Origin: Palaemon carinicauda
Lineage: Eukaryota; Arthropoda; Malacostraca; Decapoda; Palaemonidae
Direction: 5' to 3'
Length of the DNA stretch: 64,000 nt
Assembly: GCF_036898095.1 (NCBI RefSeq)
Contig: NC_090751.1
Span: forward strand, 54,530,786 to 54,594,785
The position numbers and the translations under genes were made by a program. How positions within the stretch are numbered: the stretch's first letter is position 1; the number at the start of each line of letters is the position of its first letter. Below are positions 1 through 14,905 of the stretch, piece after piece. The notes under the pieces are model-generated. The model saw nothing but the letters and a program-made list of their open reading frames with translations. It did no database searches and was not told where the DNA came from.

Positions 1-3000
1 CTAGCGTTTCCGGCCTCGGCTGTTACCTCTAGGGTTTTGCCTCCCCTGGAGGACTTCTTGCTCCTTCTGCTCTTGGCAGGAAAGGGCTTAGACACCAAGG
101 GCTTTGCTGTGGTCGTCTTCTTTGTGTCCTTAGCTGGACGGGACTGCTGAACCGCTGGAGGTTTATAGGGCTTCGATGTCAGGGCCCTGTGGATGAGGGA
201 GTCCTGGTTGGATTTCCTCCACCTCTCAGCGGTGAGCTCCACGTCCTTAGGCTCAAACAGGCTCTTACCGAGGACGGAAGAGTGTCTGAGCCTGCTAGCC
301 TCTGCACTGGGGACCTTATGATGGAACCTCTCGGCCACAGCGTCCCGACGCTTGAGGATCGTATTGGCCCACAAGCTCGAGACTTGGTGGGCCAGAAACT
401 CAATGGTCCGTGTGCCCGAGAGTAGGAAAGTCTCCAGCGCTTTTCTGGTGCTTTCTTTGGAGAGGTCCTCGGACCGCACCAGGATGCCCAGACCCCAGCC
501 AGATGTCGAGCCACGAAGTTGCCTGCATGGCACACTTGGTGACCTTCTGGCTTAGGATCTCAGTGGCTGAGAAGGACACGTGCCGGTTGGAGAGTCTCTC
601 AAGAGGGACTCCCTGTGAGTTCTTCCACAGAGTGGTGTAACGGAAGACTCAGACAAGACTCCTCAAGGATCTCGAAGTACCTCCTCTGATGGACTCGAGG
701 AGGAGGGAGGAGATTGTTACCAGCACTTGATCTGCTGGAGGAGGCAAGCTCAGAGAGCTGGCCCTCGACCTTGTCCCTCGCACTCTTCATCCCGAGACCA
801 GGGCAAAGCTGCACTGGCCCTAGAGGGTTTCTGGGTGCCATAGACGCGGTCTAGGACCGTGTCCTTATCTTCGCGAGGTGGAACCTAGGGTCTGGGATCC
901 CATTGAGGTTCCTCATGAGGGTCAGGACTTGCCAGAAAGCGTGTTCTGACTCCTGGTGCTCTCCTCCCAAAGGACTGGCAGCGAAGTCTCCCATCCCCAG
1001 TGGCTCTTCCTGGGGGGACACGTGGACATCCTCAACGGCTCTAGACGGTTCCTGCCTGATCCTCGCTGACGATTTGGGAATCGTCTTAGAGTCCTTAGGC
1101 TCCCTCCTGGGCGGGATACAGGACTCGAGCAGCGAAGGGCACAGGCTCTTCTCCACCCCTGGACGGGGAGACCTCTCAGGGAGAGGCGGAGCTTCCCCCA
1201 TTGGTGCGATGGGGGAATGGTCCGGCTCATCCAACTCTCCTGAGAAAGGGTAGTCCTCCTCCGCAGGGGAGGGAGAGAAGGTCTGGGGGGAAGGAGCCTT
1301 GCGCAAGGATCTGCGAGGAGACAGTATAGGCCTCGGAGGAGTTTCCACGGGAGAGACTCCTCTCTTCCTCTTCAGGGGGGAGGAAGCTGCCGCTGGTTTG
1401 TGACCCGAGTCAGAGAGGGCGGGCTTGATCGCCTGCACAAGGGCTCTGACTAGGGTACCGAACCAGGGCTGCTGGCCGACAGTCGTGCTGTCAGACACCC
1501 CCTCTGGAGGGAAGGGGATCAAGGGATCCCTAGGAGGAGTCGACAAACGAGGGTTCGCCTGTGGGGCTGAAAGGAAAGTCTCTAGACCTGTCCAGGAAGC
1601 GGCCCTCCTCCGGCGAGCGTGCTGGTCTGCGCTTGCGGGGAGGGGAACGAGACGAAGAACTGTCCGCCTGGCGGCGCTCACGCTGGGGCTCGTGTGCGAA
1701 TGGCTCACACGATACCGGAATCTCGCGTACGCGCAGGCGAGGATCCAGGAGTGAGGGAGCGATGGTGATAGAGCGGGCGCGTGAGCGCGCTGGCGATAGA
1801 GCGGGCGCGTGAGCGTGCAGCAGCTGGAGCGGGCGCGTGAGCGTGCAGCAGCTGGAGCGGGCGCGTGGTCGCGAGAGCGCGTAGGCGATGGCGAGGGTGT
1901 GTGGCGCGCAGGAGCCGGCCGAAATTGCGGGCGCGCAGCGACCTGATGCGGCCCCGGAGGGCGCGAGATAACGGGGGCGTCTGCGCGCGTGTCCGGAAGA
2001 ACCGGGCGAGGGCGCGTGAGCGCTGGAGCAGGGTCGCGAGCGGCCGGGATGGCGCGTTGGCGCTGGTCCGATAGGACCGGCATGCTCGCCTGTGGGCGCA
2101 CATCAGGATGCGGTCGCACCGGGGTGCGTTGCTGCGGCAGCCGCGCAGGGCTCGCGGTTGGATGAGCGTGCTCAGGTGTGCGCTGGAGGGTTACCTTGGG
2201 CGCCTTGAAGACAGGAATGGGGTGTGTGGTAGGAACAGGGCCCGTAACCGGAGCGTCGTGCGCGGTTGCATCATATGCAAGCTCGCGCGGTCTGGAGGGA
2301 GAGCCCAGAGGCGGCCGTGAGCACCCGTGCACTAACTTGGAAGCCTCCTGGGCGACGCACTGGGATGCCCTAGCGCGTTGGTGAGCGCTGGAGCAGGAAC
2401 CGCGCATGGGCGCGTATCGTGCGTTTCCCCAGACGGGCGCGACGAGTCCTGAGGAGCCTGTGGGCACCTGTGCGCCAGCGGAGGGGCCTCCTGGACTGCG
2501 CGCGACGATGCAGGAACTGGTGGACGCTGGGGCGCCGGTGGGCGTGTGAGCGCAGGTGGCCGCTGGGGCACCGGTGGGCGCGTATGCGCAGGTGAGTGCT
2601 GGAGTGCTGTATCAGGAACTGCTGGTGGGCGCGTTAGCACAGGTGACCGCTGGGGCACCGGTGGGCGCGTATGCGCAGGTGAGCGCTGGAGCGCCGTATC
2701 AGGAACTGCTGGTGGGCGCGTGTGCGCAGGTGAGCGCTGGCGCGCTATATCAGGAACTGCTGGAGGGCGCCAGGGCGCCGAAGGGCGTGGGCGCGCAGGG
2801 AGACCCTGGCACGTAGCAGGAACGGTGGCGCGAATGCGTGAGGGTGAGCGCCGTGGCGCTAAGTCAGGAACAGCGGCAGGCACAGCAGCGTCAGCCACAG
2901 GAGAGCGCACAGGAGGAACCTGGCGCAGTTTTGCGCTCAAGACCCTTCAGCCCCGAAGGGCCCGGAGACTGCGCAGTGGCAGTATCAGGTGGCGCGTCAC

Positions 3001-4060
3001 ACGCATCAGGAACGTTAAATGTGGATGGTCTGGGAGAGTGGTCCCTATGTCCCGAAGGACGACCATCATCCGAAGGTGATCGCGAACGATCCCCGGAGAG
3101 GTCTAGGTTGGTAGCTGGCAGGACTGGTGAATGGCGAGTCGTCTCCTCCGCAGAGGACTGTGGTGACGACGAGCCGAAGAGGCGCCTCTTAATCCCCTTG
3201 TAAGGGAAAGGAAGGCCTCTACGGCGAAGGGGAGGACGAGCCTTCCGCCTTATACGCCCACGAGGGGCCGTGGGATCAGCAAGCTGACCATCGATGGGCC
3301 TCCGAAGAGGAGTCTCTGTAAGTGAACTCCCCCGAGGGGGAGAATCACCGGCAGGAGAGACCGTGGGACTTAGATCCTCCCTCGAAGGATGTTCGGAGGG
3401 AGAATCTAAGCCGTCAGCTACCTCAGCCACAGGAACGGGGGTTTGGCTAGACCCACGGGATGTCTCCGTCACAAAAACGTCAACCACAGACAGAGGATCT
3501 ATCTCGCTGTAGTTGGCAATTGCTTGACGGCTGACCCAGTTTGATCATGTCAAACAGGGCTTCCTTGGAGGGCGAACCCTGCAGCCCCAAGGAAGCCCAA
3601 AGCTGCAACAAATCATTATTACACATAAAATCCTCCTCCGGGGGAGGAGGGGCAGCTGCCTCGCTATGGTAGGCAACTACCTCTCCCGCACCCCGGGATC
3701 GGTCAACAGCACAGCGGTCTACGCTACCACTCGCCGGCCTCTCGGAAGAGACCGCTCGAGGGGGAGCTTCGGAGGAGGAAAGGGCAACGGAAGAAGTCCT
3801 GGAATTTTCTCTCTTCAGAGAAGCCTCTGAAGGAGAAAGATCCCTTTAGGCCTTCTTCTTACGGCGCCGGGCAAACCTCTCCCCCTGGGAGGTAGACCAC
3901 TTCCTACATTCAATACATATATTACCACTATCACACCGCTGGCCCCTACAATGAGGACACAAGGTGTGGGGATCAGTGTCGACCGCCGACATAAAGGTCC
4001 CACAAGGGCGGCCGGGAAGTCCAGGGCAAGTAGGCACTATCAGTAGAGGGCAACTTCAAG
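1..4060 (-). pseudogene. DIRS-like retrotransposon gag region, frameshifted
   Basis: The GC-rich minus-strand region reads as a Ser/Pro/Arg-rich Gag-like protein broken into several frames. The N-terminal part (about 4037-3846) carries a cysteine cluster, CPHC then CIEC followed by KWS, ahead of a basic stretch RRRKKK. Next come Ser/Pro-rich segments (3487-2891), a Pro/Arg-rich repetitive part (2940-2332), a long open stretch of 538 codons (2467-851), and a C-terminal part running to the window edge (841-1) that ends in a Lys/Ser/Arg-rich tail. I read at least two frameshifts between about 640 and 470, since the sensible protein jumps frame there. Assignment to DIRS rests on resemblance to Gag-like ORFs of DIRS elements and on a DIRS RT/recombinase fragment elsewhere in the window (19.6-21.4 kb). 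The two pieces need not be one element. The large GC contrast with neighbouring DNA marks this as inserted sequence. Confidence 0.6.
1780..2850 (-). repeat. Irregular GC-rich minisatellite inside the gag-like ORF
   Basis: Short GC-rich units recur here, for example GTGAGCGCTGG and CAGGAACTGCTGG around 2585-2770, and GCAGCAGCTGGAGCGG at about 1817-1860. On the minus strand they encode repeated Pro/Arg/Thr-rich motifs such as PAHTRPPVPQRSP and PAVPDTALQRSP. The period is irregular (roughly 50-90 bp). It probably expanded by slippage within a disordered Gag region. Confidence 0.7.
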
Positions 4061-4330
4061 CACACTGAGAAAGAGAAAAAGCAAAAACAGATTAATTATG
4101 GCAGTCAAAGCGAGGGAGAGCGCAGACAGGTCTGTTCTCTTCCCGAGCCAAAAGTAAAGTGAAGCATTCACCGGTGTGTATGTGAGGGGGGCGGGGGTAG
4201 CTAGCTACGCCTCCCTACCCCCCGCTAACTAGCGACGGGGTAGTAAACCCTCGTTAAAACTTTTATGGCTCGTCATTCAGCTACGCCGAAGTAAATACCC
4301 CATGTAAATAGCGTGGTTTGTATTTCAGTT
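4061..4330 (-). repeat. Probable leader or terminal repeat of the DIRS-like element
   Basis: Directly 5' of the gag-like start on the minus strand, this GC-rich DNA contains a self-complementary stretch around 4193-4240 (GGGGGTAGCTAGCTACGCC facing CTACCCCCCGCTAACTAGCG). DIRS elements end in inverted terminal repeats, so this is the likely terminus. The boundary near 4330, where sequence becomes AT-rich, is inferred and not proven by a target duplication. Confidence 0.35.
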
Positions 4331-5744
4331 ACGGAACAAATTAAAATTAAAGAAATTTATGACTTACTTTTATGACCCGGACAACGAAACTTGTGGGTCA
4401 CCGGGGTGTTGAAACTGTGATGTCTTAACTTCTATGAATGGCACTTTACGACACTGTAAAGGTTGGGGTATTATATTATGTGATTTTAGGAAATTATCAA
4501 CATTGGATGATGCATCAAAAAATACTCCATGCAATTTGGTAAATGCTTTTAAGTACGGAATACTGCAGCCGTTACAAGTTTCTACAACTTCCATCGTAAA
4601 ATATGAATAACAAACCTCACTTGAAATAACAACGACCTGACTAGGACAAAGGTTTCCACGGAAAAGGATTTGTTGGAAGGGGTATGAAGAGACAACTTGA
4701 AGAGATAAGGGAAGGGGTTTTGGGAAATATTAACCCCGCCCTGCAAACTTTCCATACGTATGGGTTCGTGATTGGTTAACGGAAAAACAACAGAGTCTAG
4801 AGAGTAAACATGAATGAACTAGAATGGGAAACTTGTCCAGAGCAAGTATTTATGTGAAATCGGGGCGTGACAAGGTAATAACAAAATGTATAAAAGTAAT
4901 ATAGCAAGATAAAATGGAGTGTATGATAAATAATATTTAATGGGAATATAAAATGAGGTGATTTTATAAGATATCAGATATTAAAACGAGTAATACTAGG
5001 GTCAAACGTAATATGTATACGTGGGTATTACATAAAAGGAATGGTATAGTTGTACTGGATCAAGTCAAATACTTGAATAAACCGAGTGAAGTCGAATACT
5101 TGAATGACGCGGGTAAAGTGACGAAGGGGAAAACGGGGAGGGGTTATAAGAGAAGAAGTAATCCTATTGATGGAGGCGGAGTTTATGTGCAGGTGGGAGG
5201 AGTTTATGCGCAGAAGGTCGAAACTTGCTAGGTACAAACTAACGAACGACAGCGACTACAACCAACCCGTAGAAAGTCAACAAATAAATGAAAAATGTAC
5301 CGTTAGTATAGGATATAGATAATTAGCATATTTTTTCATCGGTTTACTATGCATCCAAGAAGGTAATGTATCGAGAAGAAAAGGCTTGTTTTACCATCAT
5401 ATACCATTCCCCCAGTATGTTTTCCCCACCCAAAACCCCGAGGTCCCACTGGGGGTCCCCCATTATCGGTGGATAGATATATAAATATTTCTTTAACTAT
5501 TCATTTGCGACAGGAACGAGTGTCATTTTCGAAGAGAGCGGACTTTTTTCTATAGAAAAAAAATAGTTTTTTCCCTAGGTTACATTGCCCTGTAATACAG
5601 TACAATAATACCCAATTTCATACAATTTTCTAAATTACAGCGCAAGAGACTAATCGCATAGCCTATATCACAGATACAAAATTAACCGCTTTGTCTCCTA
5701 ACCGTACACTAATTTTTTAGCCGACAGGATCACTCGCCCTATTT
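4331..5744. other. No gene recognised
   Basis: AT-rich DNA. A 74-codon minus-strand frame (4594-4370) has no clear homology or context and is not called. I see no splice-flanked exon, RNA gene or named repeat. Confidence 0.4.
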
Positions 5745-6345
5745 CATTATTATCTTTACTTGCCGAGCTACAACCCTAGTTGGAAAAGCAGGATGCTATA
5801 AGCTCAGGAGCTTCAACAGGGAAAATAACCCAGTGAGGAAGGAAACAAGGACAAATAAATTATTCTAAGAATAGTAACAATATCAAAATAAATATTCCCT
5901 ATATAAACTATAAAAAAACCAACAAAACAAGAGGAAAAGAAATAAGATAGAATAGAGTGCCCTAGTGTACCCACAAGCAAGAGAACTCTAACCCAAGACA
6001 GTGGAAGACCATGGTACAGAGGCTATGGCACTACCCAAGACTAGAGAACAATGGTTTGATTTTGGAGTGTCCTCCTAGAAAAGCTGCTTACCATAGCTAG
6101 TCTCTCTTCTATCCTTACCAAGAGAAAAGTTGCCACTGAACAATTACAGTGCAGTAGTTAACTCCTTGGTTGAAGAAAATTTGTTTGTAGTTTGTGTTGT
6201 CAGGTGTATGAGGACAGAGTTAAATCTGTAAAGAATAAGCCAGACTATTCAGCGTATGTGTAGGCAAAGGAAAAATTGACGGTAACCAACGAGGATCCAT
6301 TGTAGTACTGTCTAGCCAGTCAAACGGGGGGCCTGGTGCTCTGGC
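5745..6345 (-). repeat. Interspersed repeat R1 (AAT-tailed, LINE-related), minus copy
   Basis: Begins at the tail side with TTATTATC and GAGCTACAACCCTAGTTGG, followed by the A-rich segment ending near AACTATAAAAAAACC. It then has CAAGAGAACTCTAACCCAAG, CCATGGTACAGAGGCTATGG, and runs to about CCAGACTATTCAGCG and TACTGTCTAGCCAG. The same order, reverse-complemented, appears at 18.9-19.6 kb and at 37.8-38.2 plus 40.3-40.6 kb. The tail end is shared with the jockey-like LINE copies in this window, which suggests a non-autonomous element using that LINE's machinery. Confidence 0.75.
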
Positions 6346-8344
<1,999 letters not shown>

Positions 8345-8404
8345 TGTGTATGTGTGTTGCTGTTTTCATCAACTAGGCCTGAATATAGCCTACCTGTTGC
8401 ACAT

Positions 8405-10315
8405 TAGGCCGGAGTCACATACATACATACATATACCAAGGCACTTCCCCCAATTTTGGAGGGTAGCCGACATCAACAAATGAAACAAAAACAAAAAAGG
8501 GGACCTCTACTCTCTACGTTCCTCCCAGCCTAACAAGGGACTCAACCGAGTTCAGCTGGTACTGCTAGGGTGCCACAGCCCACCCTCCCACATTATCCAC
8601 CACAGATGAAGCTTCATAATGCTGAATCAGCTACTGGTGCTACCTCCGCGGTCATCTAAGGCATCGGAGGAAGCAGCAGGGCTTACCAGAACTGCGTCAC
8701 AATCGCTCGCCATTCATTCCTATTTCTAGCACGCTCTCTTGCCTCTCTCACATCTATCCTCCTATCACCCATAGCTTCCTTAACTCCATCCATCCACCCA
8801 AACCTTGGCCTTCCTCTTGTACTTCTCCCATCAACTCTTGCATTCATCACCTTCTTTAGCAGACACCCATTTTCCATTCTCTCAACATGGCCAAACCACC
8901 TCAACACATTCATATCCACTCTAGCTGCTAATTCATTTCTTACACCCGTTCTCACTCTCACCACTTCGTTCCTAACCCTATCTACTCGAGATACACCAGC
9001 CATACTCCTTAGACACTTCATCTCAAACACATTCAATTTCTGTCTCTCCATCACTTTCATTCCCCACAACTCCGATCCATACATCACAGTTGGTACAATC
9101 ACTTTCTTATATAGAACTCTCTTTACATTCATGCCCAACCCTCTATTTTTTACTACTCCCTTTACTGCCCCCAACACTTTGCAACCTTCATTCACTCTCT
9201 GATGTACATCTGCTTCCACTCCACCATTTGCTGCAACAACAGACCCCAAGTACTTAAACTGATCCACCTCCTCAAGTAACTCTCCATTCAACATGACATT
9301 CAACCTTGCACCACTTTCCCTTCTTGTACATCTCATAACCTTACTCTTACCCACATCAACTCTCAACTTCCTTCTCTCACACACTCTTCCAAATTCTGTC
9401 ACTAATCGGCCAAGCTTCTCTTCTGTGTCTGCAACCAGTACAGTATCATCCGCAAACAACAACTGATTTACCTACCATTCATGGTCATTCTCGTCTACCA
9501 GTTTTAATCCTCGTCCAAGCACTCGAGCATTCACCTCTCTCACCACTCCATCAACATACAAGTTAAACAACCACGGTGACACATCCCTGTCTCAGCCCCA
9601 CTCTCACCGGAAACCAATCACTCACTTCGTTTCCTATCCTCACACATGCTTTACTACCTTTGTAGAAACTTTTCACTGCTTGCAACAACCTTCCACCAAC
9701 TCCATATAACCTCATCACATTCCATATTGCTTCCCTATCAACTCTATCATACGCTTTCTCCAGATCCATAAACCCAACATACACCTCCTTACCTTTTGCT
9801 AAATATTTCTCGCATATCTGCCTTACTGTAAAAATCTGATTCATACAACCCCTACCTCTTCTGAAACCACCCTGTATTTCTAAGATTGCATTCTCTGTTT
9901 TATCCTTGATCCTATTAATCATTACTCTACCATACACTTTTCCAACTACGCTTAACAAACTAATACCTCTTGAATTACAACACTCATGCACATCTCCCTT
10001 ACCCTTATATAGTGGTACAATACATGCACAAACCCAATCTACTGGTACCATTGACAACACAAAACACATATTAAACAATCTCACCAACCATTCAAGTACA
10101 GTCACACCCCCTTCCTTCAACACCATCCATACCAGACGCTTTTCCTACTCTCGTTTCATCTAGTGCTCTCCTCACTTCATCTATTGTAATCTCTCTCTCA
10201 TTCTCATCTCCCATCGCTGGCACCTCAACACCTGCAACAGCAATTATATCTGCCTCCCCATTATCCTCAACATTCAGTAAACTTTAAAAATATTCCGCCC
10301 ATCTTTCCCATAGAA
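8405..10315 (-). pseudogene. LINE A: non-LTR reverse transcriptase remnant
   Basis: Minus-strand RT of a non-LTR retrotransposon, copying RNA into DNA at a nicked target. N- to C-terminal, I see KASGMDG (about 10150), SRGISLLSVVGKVYGR, GGFRRGRG, FMDLEKAYDRVD, VGLRQGCV, LLFADDTVLVAD (catalytic FADD intact), the FKYLGS motif, and a C-terminal WFGHVERM with GRPRFGWMDG. The frame is broken in two places: a short deletion after RQGC (about 9590) shifts the frame, and a stop sits just before VNQLLFADD (about 9470). The 3' end runs to a CATACATACATA tract at 8418-8433, fitting elements that end in short tandem repeats. The 5' part (endonuclease) is absent, as usual for 5'-truncated copies. Clade is not certain; RTE-like is my best guess from the C-terminus. 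Confidence 0.85.
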
Positions 10316-10399
10316 ACGATAAATGGGAATGCCAAAATGAGTCTACACCTCGCGCCTCACGTCACGTGTCACCCGTCACATAGACATGGGCATGTGCCC

Positions 10400-10545
10400 A
10401 CTTTTGTCAGTTGACAACAAAAAAAAAAAAGCAATAATAATATTGACGATAATAGTGAAAAGAAGACGAGCATTACCAATAATAAGAAAGAACAGTAGCA
10501 GCAGCATATGTAGTAGTAGTAATAAAATCAACAACAACAGCAATC
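10400..10545. repeat. A-rich and GTA/ACA low-complexity tract
   Basis: Runs of A, GTAGTAGTAGTAATAA and ACAACAACAG directly abut the 3' end of LINE C on the minus strand. They are probably the degenerate simple-repeat tail of that LINE. Confidence 0.6.
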
Positions 10546-11975
10546 ATGATCTCCTACGCCTATCAACGCAAAGGGCCTCGGTTAGATTTTGCCAGACGTC
10601 TCTATCTTGACTATATGTCAGGATGCCAGAAAACTTTAAATCACTCAACCTCTATCTTGAGCTTTTACTTCAATAGTTCTTCATTCATCATCTCCTACTT
10701 TGCGCTTCATAGTCCTCAGCCATGTAGGCCTGGGTCTTCCAATTCTTTCTAGTGCCTTGGGCAGCTCAGCTCAACGTTTGATAAACTAATCTCTCTTGCG
10801 GAGTGCGAAGAGCATGTCCAAACCATCTCCACCTACCCCTTATCAGTGATCCGTTTCATTTCTGACCCTGTTCTGCCATTTAACGCCCAATATCCTTCTG
10901 AGGGCTTTGTTCTCAAAACTGCTAAATCTATTGGAGATTGTTTTATTGTCATACCATGACTCATGTCCATACAGTAACACTGATCTCACTAAGCTAATAT
11001 ATAGTCTGATTTTTATATGTTATTTCAGGAGATTTGATTTCCAAATTTTACTTAACCTAGCCATTGTCTGATTTGCTTTTTTCAATCTTTCTCTAAACTC
11101 TACTTCTAAAGACCATGTATAGGAGATCATAGTTCCTAAATACTTAAATGATTCTACCTCATTAATCCTTTTTCCTTCCAATGATATTTCATCTTCTATT
11201 GCATACTCCATTCTCATCATCTCTGTCTTTCTTCTATTCATCTTCAGCCCAACCTCGTGTGATATTTCATGCATTCTGGTATGCAAGCTTTGTAAATCCC
11301 GTGGTTTTCTGCTAAAAAGGACAGCAACATCAGCATACTCTACTCCTTCTCCACCATCCTTGATTGTACTACTCATTACAAAATCCATGAAAAGGATAAA
11401 CAACATAGGTGACAACACATTCCCTTGAAGTACCCCACTGTTTACTGGAAAATAATTTGATAAGACTCCTTGCACTTGCTATTCTCATGAATGGCCTTAA
11501 TTAAATTTATACATATAAGAGGAATTCCATAATAACGCAGGACTCTCCACAAAACTGGCAGGTGCACACTATCGAAGGGTTTTTCATAGTCCCCGAATGC
11601 CATCAAAAGAGGATTTTTATATTCTACACATTGGTGTACAACATGTCTCAAAATGAAAATTTGGTCAGTGCAACTTCTGCCTTTTCTAGATCCTGCTTGT
11701 TCATCTCTCAGCTTTTCATCAATCTTTCTCTCCAGTCTCTTTAGAATAAGCATACTATATGTTTTCATAACGACTGACGTAAGTGTTATACCTCTGTAAT
11801 TATTGCAATCGGTCAAGTCTCTCTCTTTTTTTTTGCTATTTTCACCAACACTCCTAACTCCCATTCATCAGGTTTTGCATCTTCATGCCACATTCTACAA
11901 AATAATCTTGTAAGTAGTCTCGGAGTCACTGCATTTTCGGTCAGTATCATTTCGGCAGTTATTCCACTGCATCCC
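10546..11975 (-). pseudogene. LINE C: RTE-like RT, 3' portion (split by foldback element)
   Basis: Minus-strand RT and C-terminal region. Visible motifs are DLTDCNNYRGITLTSVV (about 11805), RDEQAGSRKGRSCTDQIF, the block A variant DYEKPFDSVH, SGVLQGNVLSPMLF, then YADV where the family has YADD, FKYLGTMIS and ANQTMARLSKIWKSN. The C-terminal LRRILGVKWQNRVRN reads at about 10900 with stops after it. One catalytic Asp of YADD is therefore missing, and the frame changes around 11470 and 11830, so it is dead. The ORF's upstream part continues at 15121-15335, on the other side of the inserted element. A related 3' end lies at 52.3-52.65 kb. The RTE-type C-terminus there (GRPRSTWLRTIKRE, NRDDWRNLTE) supports the clade. 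Confidence 0.85.
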
Positions 11976-12460
11976 GGTGTACCGGTTTCAAATTACCCCC
12001 TCCAAATCTTACCCCCCAGTAATTTGAAACCGGATTCAAACTACCGGGGGGTAACTTGATACCGGTTTCAAGCTACCCCTGGGGGTAATTTGAAACCGGT
12101 TTTATGCTACCCCCCTGGTTTCAAAATACCCCCCTCGTTTTTGCGCAGGATCTCATCATTTATGAATATTAATAAATTGCTTTTGATCAGGGTCAACACA
12201 ATCATTAGGTTATATGTATATACATGTACTGTTTCACCAGTTGGTATCGTTTATTAACATCCAGCCTTTATCCGTCTTATGTTTATATCTTAGCTAATAA
12301 ATGTCGGATATTCCATTATCAGTCATGGGCGCATATTTGACCGAGACAAGAAGACGAGGTGAAATTTGATTTTGACGGTAATTTTTTCCATTATTTGAAA
12401 TATTTCATAATTATATTGCAAGCAAATATTATATAAGGTATAATCAATATATTGATCATA

Positions 12461-12466
12461 AGTATA

Positions 12467-12512
<46 letters not shown>

Positions 12513-12529
12513 CTGTATATATATATGTA

Positions 12530-12581
<52 letters not shown>

Positions 12582-12604
12582 AATCAACATATTGATCATA
12601 GGTA

Positions 12605-12673
<69 letters not shown>

Positions 12674-12714
12674 TGTATATATATATATGTATCTATATAT
12701 ACTGTATATATATG

Positions 12715-12790
<76 letters not shown>

Positions 12791-12803
12791 TATATATATA
12801 TAT

Positions 12804-12849
<46 letters not shown>

Positions 12850-12850
12850 T
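12461..12850. repeat. Compound (TA)n microsatellite
   Basis: Several TA arrays separated by short imperfections such as CTGTATATATATATGTATC, which recurs. A segment with GGTATAATCAATATATTGATCATA (split across units) occurs twice, at about 12437 and 12576, so the array grew by duplicating units longer than the dinucleotide. Confidence 0.95.
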
Positions 12851-14634
12851 ACATGTATATGTATTTGTATGTATGTTGTAAATACTATATCATTCATGAT
12901 ATCTGTAAATAATTGACACTTTTAATAAAGCAAGATTATAAGCAATTATAACAGTTTTAATAAAACATGGTACAGTACATGCTGTTTACTTCTACTGTAC
13001 TTACATTGGTTGTTTGTATACGAAAACACCTGGACTACGGAAAAGTCGTTACACTTTATAGCCCTCTTTGGATGACATTGAACACAGCTTGTGTTAATCT
13101 CACAACTGTTGTTACTGATTTTAGCCTAAAGGCAGGCAGCTGTGTGTTATCATGGGCTAAATCAAATCCTATTTAAACCATCTTCCAGAATAGTAAGTGA
13201 TGGATTCGTGTATGGATTTTTTTTCTCTGTTGTTGATCTCGAAATGGAAAATTATTGAAAAACGGTGTCATAAAATGTTTAAGAATTTTACCTGAAATGT
13301 ATCATAAAGAAAAAAAAGACCTCGCCACATGGTCACCTGTACATTTCCATGCGGTTTATATAACACTTCTGCCCCTTTGTCATAGCTCCATTCTTTCTTA
13401 TTACTCATTTCATCAAATGACAAAACAACAATAACTAGTAATCGAGACTTCATACCATCTTTAATGTCCTCTGGTTTAAAATGAATCGAGCTAACAGTAG
13501 CTTACACAACGTTAATTCTGTCTGCACGACGACATGCATGTTGGTAATTTATATTTGAGCTTTTATTTTTTACGTGCATAGCATCCAAATACTACGAAGT
13601 TACTATGCATTATCAGTGACAGAATAAATGAATAAACAAAGAGATATATGGACACAAGGAGTTCTATTGTTATATTGCAACTATGGGTATAGTCAAACCA
13701 TTTTAAGAGCAAACTCGGAGCCCAATAGCGGCATTGCCAGTTCTCTTGGGTCATTTTCAAAGCACACCTGGCTTAGCCGCTTTAATCTATGGGCGACCCA
13801 AGAATAGGAAAAAATGGTCAACTAATAAGTCATTCACCCGGATTTGAACGGTCTAAGAATATAATCCTTTAATTTGATACTCTCCCTAAATTGTTTCCTT
13901 CGTTCTTTTTGTTTGCAACCACGTGGTGACAAGTTGAAACTCTTAAATATAACAAATAGCAAAATTGTTATAAAACGATTATCATACTAACAGAAATAAT
14001 CTTAATTTTGATATCAAATGAATTCATTTCTCAATTCTGATTGATTATCAAAAGACAGGATTCTTTACAAAGGATTTAATTAACTATGTTTAATATGGTA
14101 TATTTACGTAGGTGATTGTATTGTTTTAGAATTTATTTAATTAATCGACAAAATTAATTTCTTTACAACAAAGGTTATATTAGCAAACGTGGTTATGGTG
14201 ACTTCGTCAGATGAAGTTAGTGCTATCACAAAAGATTCAATAAATTAGTTCATTCAGACCATTTTCATGTCTTCCTTTATAATGTTATCAGTATGCTTAA
14301 TACCCTTGACCCAATTTACCTTGCAAATCTGAAACAGTAGTTTTTTATAAGTTGGCTGCATCTGTGACACGTTTTATTGTTTGGTCAATTCCAAATTTAA
14401 CAATTTCATTACCATTTTCCCATGCTTTTTTTCTTAATATTTAATTTAGTAAATACTTTTCTCCATGTAATACTAAAACAGGGTTCATTATGATGGTTTT
14501 GATTTCAAATATTTTTACGGGTAATATCTATCTTTTTTTACTTAATAATTGTTTTGTATAAAGTTAGATGCGTCATAGTTTGTGTTTAATTGAAAGATAA
14601 GGCCAGTTAATTAAAAATTAAAAAAAAATAAAAT
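12851..14634. other. Interior of the foldback-like element, no gene recognised
   Basis: AT-rich DNA lying within the inserted element. The small frames at 12967-13176 and 13453-13268 have no recognisable domain. No transposase motif was found on either strand. Confidence 0.45.
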
Positions 14635-14905
14635 CTCGACAATCACGCGCACACTGAAATAAAATAAAGTTTTACCTCGCCGTGATCACTAAACCTTAAA
14701 TGAAAGTCTGTAACTTCAAATATTGTGAATTATGGAATTATATGACACTTTAGGTCTTAAATGCGAAAATATCAACAATCACACGAACAGAAATAAAATA
14801 AAATTTTACCTCGCCTTTATCACAAAACCTTGAATTACAGTCTGTGACTTTTAACGTGTCATATAATTCACTGATACACAATTTTTGGTCTTAAATACAA
14901 AATTA
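14635..14905. repeat. Direct repeat of about 134 bp, two diverged copies
   Basis: Copy one starts at about 14635 (GACAATCACGCG) and copy two at about 14769 (CAACAATCACACGAAC). Both contain GAAATAAAATAAA then TTTTACCTCGCC, AAACCTT, and end with TGGTCTTAAAT-like or GGTCTTAAATG sequence. They lie just inside the right terminus of the foldback-like element. Confidence 0.7.

Noticed and set aside
903..3203. Plus-strand frames of 70-177 codons in the GC-rich region
   Set aside because: GC-rich DNA has few stops. The minus strand carries the Gag-like Ser/Pro/Arg protein, so the plus frames are shadows.
4370..4594. 74-codon minus frame resembling an N-terminal transposase segment
   Set aside because: Vague resemblance only, no continuation on either side and no element ends.
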